A stretch of DNA of 11,965 nt from DATHYZ01 sp035458865 (lineage in GTDB: Bacteria > Chloroflexota > Limnocylindria > Limnocylindrales > CSP1-4): contig DATHYZ010000251.1 in NCBI GenBank assembly GCA_035458865.1, forward strand, positions 1 to 11,965, written 5' to 3'. Positions 1-5,837 of this stretch are shown one piece after another. Position 1 is the first letter of the stretch; every line of letters begins with the position of its first letter. The translations under genes were made by a program, and so were the position numbers. Under the pieces are notes generated by a model, which saw only the letters and a list, made by a program, of their open reading frames with translations, was not told where the DNA came from and searched no databases.

Positions 1-1140
1 AACGTCGATGCCGACCGGGCACCAGGTGATGCAGCGACCGCAGCCGACGCAGCCGGACGTCCCGAACTGATCGACCCAGGTGGCGAACTTGTGGGTCAGC
101 CACTGGCGGTAGCGGTCGCGGGCCCGGCTCCGGAAGTTGCCGCCGGCGACCTTCGCGAAGCCGAGGGTGAAGCAGCTGTCCCAGGCCCGCTCGCTCGTGT
201 TGACGACGCCGTCGAGGTCGGATCGCTGCTCGACGCTGCTGCAGAAGCAGGTCGGGCAGACCAGGGTGCAGTTGCCGCAGGTCAGGCAGCGGGTGGCCGT
301 GGCGAGCCAGCGGGGGCTGTCCCACTGGGCCAGCAACCGGTCCCGCAGCCCCTCGACCTGGACCGGGTCGCCGATCGCCTCACGGACGGCCTCGACCTGG
401 CGTCGAGCCTCGACGACCTGCTCCGAGGTCGCCGTCGCCAGCGGCAGGTGGGCGAGGACGCGGGCGCCGGCTGCCGAGCCGGCCCGGACGACGAAGCCGT
501 CGTCGAGCTCCGCCAGGACGAGATCGGCGCCTCCGCGGATCTCGGGCCCGGTACCCATCGACGTGCAGAAGCAGGTCCCGCCGGCGACCGCGCACTCGAC
601 CGCCACGACGAACAGCCCGGAGCGGCGAGCCCGGAAGTCCTCGTCCGCGTACGGGCCTCCGAGGAACACCCGGTCCTGGATCGCGAGGGCTGCGAGCTCA
701 CACGCTCGCAGGCCGATCGCGGCGACCCGTGGGGCGTCGGCGGCGGCAGGCGAGAACGTCACCGCTCCCTCTCGACGGGTTCCGACCGCGAGCGGGACGA
801 CCGGCGGGAACGTCCAGCGCTTGATCCCGTCCGGCCCCACCGTGAAGTCGAACTGCCGGGGGGCGTCTCTCGCCTCCAGGCGGTAGCTGGCCGGGGCCTG
901 CTCGTCCCGCCAGCCGCGCGGCAGGTCGTCCGTCGATCCGATGGCGTCGACGACCATGGCCCCGTCGCGGACGGTCGGGCCGACGACCGTGTATCCATCG
1001 CCGCGGAGGTGCTCGATCAGGACCTGCAGGTTCGGTCGGGCGAGGAACCAGGCACCGTCCACCACGGACGGCCCGCGGGTCGATGCGCTCGTCTCGGGCT
1101 CACGCCCGAGCGGGTCCGTCACCGTGCCCTTGCCAGCCAT
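1..1140 (-). CDS. 4Fe-4S dicluster subunit, group 3b hydrogenase/sulfhydrogenase beta type (3' end outside window)
   Basis: Electron-transfer iron-sulfur protein; 380 codons are visible and the C-terminus lies beyond base 1. Two cysteine clusters are seen: C285-x2-C288-x2-C291-x3-C295, followed by C298 and C300 in a CPTCFC motif, and C364-x2-C367-x2-C370-x3-C374-P near the window edge. Earlier motifs RACELAALAIQDR and GGTCFCTSMGTGP are typical of the subunit that passes electrons between NAD(P)-linked flavin and [NiFe] subunits in group 3b hydrogenases, and of the related AsrA sulfite reductase subunit. The ATG at 1140 is the first usable start in this frame; it has no clear Shine-Dalgarno. 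A Crp-type gene lies 142 bases upstream, an arrangement I recall as common before these hydrogenase operons. Flavin, small and large hydrogenase subunits would be expected just past base 1, but are not visible. Family assignment is firm; hydrogenase versus other partner is inference. Confidence 0.85.
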   Translation of the reverse strand, partial: MAGKGTVTDPLGREPETSASTRGPSVVDGAWFLARPNLQVLIEHLRGDGYTVVGPTVRDGAMVVDAIGSTDDLPRGWRDEQAPASYRLEARDAPRQFDFTVGPDGIKRWTFPPVVPLAVGTRREGAVTFSPAAADAPRVAAIGLRACELAALAIQDRVFLGGPYADEDFRARRSGLFVVAVECAVAGGTCFCTSMGTGPEIRGGADLVLAELDDGFVVRAGSAAGARVLAHLPLATATSEQVVEARRQVEAVREAIGDPVQVEGLRDRLLAQWDSPRWLATATRCLTCGNCTLVCPTCFCSSVEQRSDLDGVVNTSERAWDSCFTLGFAKVAGGNFRSRARDRYRQWLTHKFATWVDQFGTSGCVGCGRCITWCPVGIDV

Positions 1141-1282
1141 GACGGCATCGTCCGCTGCGGGGGCATCCGATGGGCAGAGCCGCGGGTCGCCGGCCGTGCG
1201 TGCCGAGCGGACCGAGTCGCGACAGGGAGGTCCCGGGCGGACCCGGCCGTTCGGCCCGGCTCGCGGCCGCGGGTGGCAGCGG

Positions 1283-1771
1283 CTACCAGGCGGTCTCGCC
1301 CTGGGCGGCGAAGAGGTCGAGGAGCTGCTCGCGCGTGGCGACGAGCCGCCGGGAGACCGCCTGCAGCAGGCGCGGGTAGACCGTCATGGCGAGACGGCAG
1401 TCCGAACGGAGGAGCCCGCGCAGCGCAGCTCCCTCGAAGGCGAGCAGCTCGACGGGCTCGAGGGCCGTGGCCGTCGACGTCGCCCGATGGGGGGCCGTGA
1501 GCGCCGACCAGCCGATGATGTCGCCCGGCTCGACGGTCAGGATCGTCACCGCGCCACGCTCGGGCACGAGCACGCTCAGGGCGACCCGGCCGCTCCGGAC
1601 GATGGCGAAGGTCCGACTCTCCTCGCCCTCGCGCAGGAGCTCATCGCCCGTGTCGTACCGCTGGACCCGGGCGAGCTCGGCGATGATCGAGCTGACCTCG
1701 GCCGGCAGGGGCGGCCCGAACCAGGCCAGGGCGGGGTCGGCAGCGGCGAGCTGCCCTCCGTCGAAGGCCAT
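1283..1771 (-). CDS. Crp/cNMP-binding-fold sensor protein without HTH
   Basis: A 162-residue stand-alone cyclic-nucleotide-binding (cupin-like) domain: roughly residues 20-130 form the beta-roll (RYDTGDELLREGEESRTFAI, then the EPGDIIGWSAL turn), followed by a C-terminal helix. No helix-turn-helix follows, so it is unlikely to bind DNA by itself. In cAMP-binding members the phosphate cassette reads G-E-x-A-L...R-A; here the Glu is Trp88 (IIGWSAL) while R96-A97 remain, so ordinary cNMP binding is doubtful. The start at 1771 is chosen because AGGAGG lies 5 bases upstream (1777-1782); an in-frame ATG at 1789 would overlap the upstream gene and has no such site. It sits between a small eRF1-like gene and the 4Fe-4S subunit, so it probably belongs to the same operon and may sense or assist the redox complex. 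Its role there is unknown. Confidence 0.82.
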   Translation of the reverse strand: MAFDGGQLAAADPALAWFGPPLPAEVSSIIAELARVQRYDTGDELLREGEESRTFAIVRSGRVALSVLVPERGAVTILTVEPGDIIGWSALTAPHRATSTATALEPVELLAFEGAALRGLLRSDCRLAMTVYPRLLQAVSRRLVATREQLLDLFAAQGETAW

Positions 1772-1776
1772 GACGA

Positions 1777-1782
1777 CCTCCT
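1777..1782 (-). promoter_or_regulatory. Shine-Dalgarno deciding the Crp-like start
   Basis: AGGAGG on the minus strand, 5 bases before the ATG at 1771. It overlaps the stop codon region of the upstream gene (TGA 1784-1782), suggesting translational coupling, and argues against the alternative ATG at 1789. Confidence 0.75.
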
Positions 1783-2150
1783 CAGGCATCGAGTCCGCGC
1801 AACCGCTCGACGAGTGCCGCCTCGGTCACGTCGCCGGCCAGCTCCACGTCCACCAGCCGATCGGGGTGGTGGAAGATGGCCACGTACTCGCGCTCGAGCT
1901 CGGTCCGCAGGCCGTCGGGCCCCATGATGAGCACCCGGGCGGCGTCGCCGACCTGATGGGCGACCCGGCCGAGGTACGTCGAGGCGTCGTCGTCACGGAC
2001 GACCCGGGCGACGTCCACCCAACCACTCGCGGTCCGCCGAGCGACGAGGGTCACGTCCGGACCCACCCAGGCCAGCGCGGCGACGCGGCGGAGCGGATCC
2101 GAGGCAGCGACGGGCTTCATCGTGCCGGGAGCTCGGTGTCGGCCCTGCAT
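1782..2150 (-). CDS. Small protein resembling eRF1 domain 3 / baeRF C-terminal domain
   Basis: A 122-residue soluble protein with no signal or membrane segment. I do not recognise a named gene. The central part (AALAWVGPDVTLVA, then YLGRVAHQV, then ARVLIMGPDGLRTELEREY and a HHPDRLVDVE strand) resembles small proteins with an eRF1 domain 3 / L7Ae-like fold, the C-terminal part of the bacterial eRF1-like (baeRF) group. The mycobacterial DosR-regulon protein Rv2629 belongs to that wider group, which is suggestive given the regulatory sites here, but the similarity is judged by eye. ATG 2150 is preferred because GGAGG (2158-2162) sits 7 bases upstream; ATG 2120 is an alternative giving 112 residues. 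The stop abuts the Shine-Dalgarno of the Crp-like gene, so the two are probably co-transcribed with the 4Fe-4S subunit. Confidence 0.75.
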   Translation of the reverse strand: MQGRHRAPGTMKPVAASDPLRRVAALAWVGPDVTLVARRTASGWVDVARVVRDDDASTYLGRVAHQVGDAARVLIMGPDGLRTELEREYVAIFHHPDRLVDVELAGDVTEAALVERLRGLDA

Positions 2151-2163
2151 CGATCTACCTCCA

Positions 2164-2177
2164 TGGACAACTGTCCC
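2164..2177. promoter_or_regulatory. Putative DosR-type operator A
   Basis: Minus strand reads GGGAC-AGTT-GTCCA, one mismatch to the DosR core GGGAC-N4-GTCCC. It contains a perfect dyad, GGACA-AC-TGTCC on the plus strand (2165-2176). It lies 14-27 bases upstream of ATG 2150 and 44-57 bases upstream of ATG 2120. If it activates the promoter from a usual position, the ATG at 2120 or a more upstream transcription start becomes relevant. Predicted from the conserved recognition helix of the regulator at 5838-6533. Confidence 0.5.
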
Positions 2178-2198
2178 TCCGGCAGCGAACGACAGCGT

Positions 2199-2212
2199 GT
2201 GCCGTCCGTCCC
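2199..2212. promoter_or_regulatory. Weaker DosR-type half-plus site
   Basis: Minus strand reads TTC-GGGAC-GGAC-GGCAC. The left half with flank matches the TTSGGGAC half of the mycobacterial consensus exactly; the right half has two mismatches. It is 35 bases (centre to centre) upstream of operator A. Two-mismatch sites are expected by chance in DNA this GC-rich, so this is only supportive. Confidence 0.25.
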
Positions 2213-2335
2213 GAAGCGCGGGTCGCGTCGTCACCGTCGTCCGGGACCGCCGGGTGCCGGGTCCTGCCCGAGCCAGGCAGACCAGGCCCGCGCCACGGCA
2301 GCGGTCGGGGCTTGGACTTCCCGAGCGACCCGCGG

Positions 2336-3676
2336 TCAGGCCGGGGTGGCGGTCTGACGCGCTGCGGCGATGATCGGCGCCAGGAGGGACTCCAGGGATG
2401 GCCCCGAGACCTCCTCGAGCTCGTAGCGGACACGGACGACCGGCTTGTCCGGCCGCAGCACCCGGGTCAGGTCGATCGGCGTGGCCGCCAGGACGAGGTC
2501 GGCCGGCACGGCATTGAGGGTCGCCTCGAGCTCGCGGACCTGGGCGTCGCCATAGCCCATGGCCGGGAGCAGCGGCCCCAGGGCCGGGTAGGCGGCCAGG
2601 GTGCCGGCCAGGGCGCCGATCGCATAGGGCCGGGGATCGACGATCTCCGCCGCCCCGAACCGCTCGGCGGCCACGATCCCCGCCCCGAACGTCATCCCGC
2701 CATGCGTCAGCGTCGGGCCATCCTCGACGACCACCACGCGCCGACCGGCGATGTCCCCGCCCTCGAGCTCGAGCGACGAGCGCGCCTCGATGACGCTGGC
2801 GCCCGGATTGAGCTCGGTGACGCTGGCGCGGACGGTGTCGAGGCCCTCGGGGGTCGCCGAGTCGATCTTGTTGATGACGACGACGTCGGCCGACCGGAGG
2901 TTCGCCTCGCCCGGGTGGTAGCGCCGCTCGTTGCCCGGCCGGAGCGGGTCGACGACGACGATGGCCAGATCGGGTCGGTAGAACGGCAGGTCGTTGTTGC
3001 CGCCGTCCCAGATGACCACGTCGGCCTCGGCCTCGGCCGCGGCGAGGATCGCCGCGTAGTCGACCCCGGCGAAGACCACCCGACCGGCGTCGATGTGGGG
3101 CTCGTACTCCTCGCGCTCCTCGATCGTCGTGCGATGGCTGTCGAGGTCGTCGTAGGAGGCGAAGCGCTGGACCCGCTGGGCGACCAGGTCGCCGTAGGGC
3201 ATCGGGTGCCGGACGACCGCCGGCCGCAGCCCGGCGGCGGCGAGGATCGCCGCGACGCGCCGCGTGGTCTGGCTCTTGCCCGAGCCGGTCCGGACCGCGC
3301 AGACGGAGACGACCGGGCGACCGCTTCCCAGCATCGTCCGGCCCGGGGCGTGGAGGACGAACTCCGCGCCGCCGGCGAGGGCTCGGCTGGCAGCGTGCAT
3401 GACCGTCTCGTGGCTCACGTCGCTGTAGCAGAAGGCGACCCGGTCGACGTCGCGATCGCGGAGGATCCGCTCGAGCTCTGCCTCGGGCTCGATCGGGATC
3501 CCGTCCGGGTAGAGCGCTCCCGCGAGCTCCGGCGGATAGCGCCGATCGTCGATCCCCGGGATCTGGGTCGCGGTGAAGGCCACGACCTCGACCGTCGGTT
3601 CGTCGCGGTAGAGGACGTTGAAGTCGTGGAAGTCGCGCCCCGCTGCCCCCATGATCACGACGCGGGTCCGGGTCAT
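2336..3676 (-). CDS. Cyclic 2,3-diphosphoglycerate synthetase-like GTPase (COG2403 type)
   Basis: A 446-residue cytosolic P-loop protein of the family that includes archaeal cyclic 2,3-diphosphoglycerate synthetase; length is close to family norm. Residues 1-115 form a Rossmann-like domain (VVIMGAAGRDFHDFN at 6-20, FCYSDVSHE at 82-90). A Walker A-type loop follows (VRTGSGKS, 128-135), then the DVVIWDGGNNDLPFYRPDL segment and an NKID guanine-specificity motif after the REANLRS-like stretch (HPGEANLRSADVVVINKID). The bacterial members are not biochemically clear to me, and cyclic-diphosphoglycerate production should not be assumed. ATG 3676 has GGAGG 6 bases upstream (3683-3687) and overlaps the stop of the receiver-like gene by four bases (ATGA), so the two are translationally coupled. 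It is probably part of the same stress/redox regulon. Confidence 0.85.
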   Translation of the reverse strand: MTRTRVVIMGAAGRDFHDFNVLYRDEPTVEVVAFTATQIPGIDDRRYPPELAGALYPDGIPIEPEAELERILRDRDVDRVAFCYSDVSHETVMHAASRALAGGAEFVLHAPGRTMLGSGRPVVSVCAVRTGSGKSQTTRRVAAILAAAGLRPAVVRHPMPYGDLVAQRVQRFASYDDLDSHRTTIEEREEYEPHIDAGRVVFAGVDYAAILAAAEAEADVVIWDGGNNDLPFYRPDLAIVVVDPLRPGNERRYHPGEANLRSADVVVINKIDSATPEGLDTVRASVTELNPGASVIEARSSLELEGGDIAGRRVVVVEDGPTLTHGGMTFGAGIVAAERFGAAEIVDPRPYAIGALAGTLAAYPALGPLLPAMGYGDAQVRELEATLNAVPADLVLAATPIDLTRVLRPDKPVVRVRYELEEVSGPSLESLLAPIIAAARQTATPA

Positions 3677-4134
3677 CGAGCACCTCCATGGGCCGCCATC
3701 GGCCGTGCGGGATGGGAACGCACCTCGACCCTGGCCCCGGCCTTCTCGGCCGAGCAGAGCTCGCTGAGGCGACGGACGAGCGCGTCGCCCTCGATCTGCT
3801 TGAGGAGGACCGCTCCGACGGCCGCCTCCGACGCCGCGCGACGGGCATCGCCACTCCAGTACGCCGCGAGGAGCGCGACCCGGCAGGGCGGGATGCCCTC
3901 GAGGGCCAGGAGGACGGCCTGCCAGCCGCCATGGACGGCGGCGTCGATCACGACCACGTCCGGGCGGGCCTCCTGGGCGGCCCGGGCGGCCGCCCTGGCC
4001 GACGTGGCGACGCTGACGACGAACCCGTGGCGGGAGAGGTGCGACCGGAGCGCCTCCCCCGAGCTCGCGTCGTCGCAGACGAGCAGCAGCGGACGTCGAG
4101 GGGCTCCTGGGGGATGGGGCGCCGGCCGATCCAT
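3673..4134 (-). CDS. Orphan receiver-domain-like protein
   Basis: A 153-residue protein made almost wholly of a CheY-like receiver domain (about residues 14-125) with a short C-terminal tail and no output domain. The acidic pocket D21-D22 and the candidate phospho-acceptor D64 (VVVIDAAVHGG) are present, and the beta5 Lys112 is in an LLKQI motif shared with the full-length response regulator in this window. The beta4 Thr/Ser that couples phosphorylation to output appears to be Ala90 (LLAAY), so it may be phosphorylated without the usual switch, or act as a phosphate sink. The start ATG 4134 is chosen because the homology begins soon after it; the open frame continues upstream without receiver-like sequence. 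Its stop overlaps the GTPase ATG by four bases. Partners are unknown; a DosR-type site lies 37-50 bases upstream. Confidence 0.72.
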   Translation of the reverse strand: MDRPAPHPPGAPRRPLLLVCDDASSGEALRSHLSRHGFVVSVATSARAAARAAQEARPDVVVIDAAVHGGWQAVLLALEGIPPCRVALLAAYWSGDARRAASEAAVGAVLLKQIEGDALVRRLSELCSAEKAGARVEVRSHPARPMAAHGGAR

Positions 4135-4144
4135 GGACCCGAGG

Positions 4145-4158
4145 GTGCCCGCGGTCCC
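4145..4158. promoter_or_regulatory. Weaker DosR-type site near the receiver gene start
   Basis: Minus strand reads GGGAC-CGCG-GGCAC, two mismatches to the core, with the same imperfect right half (GGCAC) as the weak site at 2199-2212. It is 11-24 bases upstream of ATG 4134, too close for a classic activator site. Chance occurrence is quite possible. Confidence 0.18.
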
Positions 4159-4170
4159 GTGCCGGTCATA

Positions 4171-4184
4171 GGGACAGCGGACCC
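4171..4184. promoter_or_regulatory. Putative DosR-type operator B
   Basis: Plus strand reads GGGAC-AGCG-GACCC, one mismatch to GGGAC-N4-GTCCC. Its centre lies about 43.5 bases upstream of ATG 4134. That is nearly the same distance as operator C to the multicopper oxidase ATG, and suits an activator overlapping the -35 region of a leaderless or near-leaderless transcript. Confidence 0.42.
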
Positions 4185-4204
4185 CTTCGTCCGGTCCGTC
4201 CGGC

Positions 4205-4229
4205 CCGCCGGTCACGGGCTTGCCGGCGG
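4205..4229. repeat. 7-bp inverted repeat in intergenic region
   Basis: CCGCCGG (4205-4211) and CCGGCGG (4223-4229) are perfect inverted arms with an 11-base loop. It follows another dyad, CGGACC/GGTCCG (4178-4198), that overlaps operator B. Either may be RNA structure, operator symmetry, or chance in GC-rich DNA. Confidence 0.35.
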
Positions 4230-4465
4230 TCCGTCGGCAGAGATGAGGGCCACCGCCGGGGGCGGCCCCCAGTTTCGTGACCTTCGGCCCATCCCGCGGA
4301 GTGTCCCCGGTCGTCACGATGCGGGCCGAGGTGGGTGCCGGAGGGGACGCCCGGTACCCACCCCGAACCCCTCGTCGCATGGCGGCGGGGGTTTCTTCGT
4401 TCTCGGGGCGGCGATGCTCGGCGTCCACCCGACGCGTCGCTCGCCGGCTGGTCCGGTCTGCGCCC

Positions 4466-5737
4466 CTACAGCCAGTGGGTCGTGCGCGCCTGGGCCATCA
4501 GCTCCTCCCGGAAGTCGGGGTGGGCGATGCCGATGAGCTCCAGGGCGCGTTCGCGGACCGACTTGCCCCAGAGCTGGGCCACGCCCCACTCGGTCACGAT
4601 CGTGCGGGCGTGACCGCGCGTCGTGACGACCCCGGCCCCCTCCTTGAGGAACGGGGCGATCCGCGAGACCCGCCCGCCGGCCGCGGTCGAGGGCAGGGCG
4701 ATGATGGCCTGGCCCTTGTCGGCCAGCGTGGCGCCACGGACGAAGTCCATCTGGCCGCCGATGCCGCTGTACATCTGCCAGCCGATGGAGTCCGCCACGA
4801 CCTGGCCGGTCAGGTCCACCTCGATCGCCGAGTTGACCGAGACCATCCGGGAGAACGAGCGGATGACGTGGGTGTCGTTCGTGAAGTCGACCGCCCGCAT
4901 CTCCACCATGGGGTTGTCGTGGACGAAGTCGTAGAGACGCTGCGTCCCCCTCAGGAACGCGGCCACGATCTTCCCCCGGGTCCGCTCCTTGCGAGCCCCG
5001 GTGACGACGCCCTTCTCGACCAGGTCGACGATGACGTCGGTGAACATCTCGGTGTGGACACCGAGATCGCGCTTGTGGGCGAGCGCCCTTGCGACCGCCG
5101 CAGGGATGGCCCCGATGCCCATCTGGATCGTCGCTCCATCGGGGACGAGATCGGCCACGAACTCGCCGATCCGTCGCTCGATGTCGCCGATCTCGCCGAT
5201 CGAGTGCTCGTACGGCGGCACGTCGACCTCGACCCCCAGGTCGATCTGGTTGACGTGGATGAACGACTCGCCGAGCGTCCGCGGCATCGCCGAGTTGAAC
5301 TGGACGATGACCGTCTTGGCGGCGTCGATGGCAGCCTGCATCGCCTCGACCGAGACCCCCAGCGAGCAGAAGCCATGGGCATCCGGCGGGGTGGCGTTCA
5401 CGAGCACGGCGTCGAGCGGGATCACCCGGCGGCGGAAGAGCACCGGCACGTCCGAGAGGAAGGTCGGGATGAAGTCCGCCCGGCCCTCGTTGACCGCAGC
5501 CCGGGCGTTGGGTCCGATGAAGAGGGCCCGATGCCGGAAGTGCGGCGCCATCTCCGGGGCGAGGTGCGGGCCCGGGCCCTCCGTGTGGAGGTGGATCATC
5601 TGGACGTTCCTGAGCTCGGGGGCCCGAGCCACGAGCGCGTCGAGCAGGACGCTGGGCGTCGCGGCGGCGCACTGGACGTAGACGATCTGGCTCGAACGGA
5701 TCCGCGCGACGGCCTCGGCGGGGGTGACGATCCTCAT
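4466..5737 (-). CDS. Acetyl-CoA hydrolase/4-hydroxybutyrate CoA-transferase family protein
   Basis: A 423-residue single-chain CoA-transferase of the acetyl-CoA hydrolase/transferase family, close to the usual 430-440 length of 4-hydroxybutyrate CoA-transferase. It would move CoA between acyl-CoA and a free acid such as acetate, in the cytosol, through a glutamyl-CoA thioester. The likely catalytic glutamate is E230 in LGVHTEMFTD, matching the family's active-site Glu; MGIGAIPAAVA (residues 206-216) and the GIGGQMDFVRGA loop are the other conserved features. Substrate cannot be read from sequence. The ATG at 5737 is supported by a TACACT hexamer (5745-5750) seven bases upstream, consistent with a leaderless transcript and with no Shine-Dalgarno. 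It is 100 bases downstream of the response regulator stop and so may be transcribed both alone and by readthrough. No DosR-type site was found in that gap. Confidence 0.88.
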   Translation of the reverse strand: MRIVTPAEAVARIRSSQIVYVQCAAATPSVLLDALVARAPELRNVQMIHLHTEGPGPHLAPEMAPHFRHRALFIGPNARAAVNEGRADFIPTFLSDVPVLFRRRVIPLDAVLVNATPPDAHGFCSLGVSVEAMQAAIDAAKTVIVQFNSAMPRTLGESFIHVNQIDLGVEVDVPPYEHSIGEIGDIERRIGEFVADLVPDGATIQMGIGAIPAAVARALAHKRDLGVHTEMFTDVIVDLVEKGVVTGARKERTRGKIVAAFLRGTQRLYDFVHDNPMVEMRAVDFTNDTHVIRSFSRMVSVNSAIEVDLTGQVVADSIGWQMYSGIGGQMDFVRGATLADKGQAIIALPSTAAGGRVSRIAPFLKEGAGVVTTRGHARTIVTEWGVAQLWGKSVRERALELIGIAHPDFREELMAQARTTHWL

Positions 5738-5744
5738 CGGGGGA

Positions 5745-5750
5745 AGTGTA
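5745..5750 (-). promoter_or_regulatory. Candidate -10 hexamer of a leaderless promoter
   Basis: TACACT fits the TANNNT pattern of -10 elements and ends seven bases before the ATG at 5737, so transcription would begin at or next to the start codon. No good -35 hexamer is seen at 16-18 bases upstream, which is common for such promoters in GC-rich bacteria. Confidence 0.45.
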
Positions 5751-5837
5751 CGGGCGCCGGCCGCGACGCCGGGCGGGCCGTTCGGACCGGGGCCGCGGCC
5801 GACTCGTCCCGCGGATGGACCGACGCGCCCGGGCCCG

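Larger units (their letters stand above)
2151..2335. promoter_or_regulatory. Intergenic promoter region of the hydrogenase-subunit operon
   Basis: 185 bases between the GTPase stop and the small eRF1-like gene. It contains a near-perfect DosR-type box (2164-2177) and a weaker one (2199-2212) 35 bases further upstream, plus the GGAGG ribosome site at 2158-2162. I see no convincing -10 hexamer and no terminator with a U-tract for the upstream GTPase. The presence of putative operators suggests a separate promoter for the downstream minus-strand genes. Confidence 0.5.
4135..4465. promoter_or_regulatory. 331-base intergenic region, promoter of receiver/GTPase operon
   Basis: No coding sequence is supported here. 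It holds a near-consensus DosR-type operator (4171-4184), a weaker one (4145-4158), a CACCCT hexamer (4142-4147) seven bases before ATG 4134 that resembles a leaderless -10, and three inverted repeats: CGGACC/GGTCCG (4178-4198), CCGCCGG/CCGGCGG (4205-4229) and GGGGG/CCCCC (4258-4270). No clear U-tailed terminator for the upstream CoA-transferase is seen. Confidence 0.5.

Noticed and set aside
91..1927. Long plus-strand open frames opposite the 4Fe-4S and Crp-like genes
   Set aside because: They are antisense to clear protein families, are rich in Arg, Gly, Ala and Pro without any motif, and arise from the scarcity of stop codons at this GC content.
2151..3932. Extension of the small eRF1-like frame upstream to about 716 residues
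   Set aside because: It runs through the GTPase gene in another frame and is low-complexity; the ribosome site at 2158-2162 marks the real start.
4364..4395. AACCCC...GGGGTT inverted repeat followed by a T-rich stretch on the plus strand, read as a terminator
   Set aside because: The loop is long, and no plus-strand gene ends there; the U-rich side is on the wrong strand for the CoA-transferase.
4430..4439. CGACGCGTCG palindrome downstream of the CoA-transferase
   Set aside because: A 10-base palindrome made mostly of CG is common by chance here and has no supporting context.
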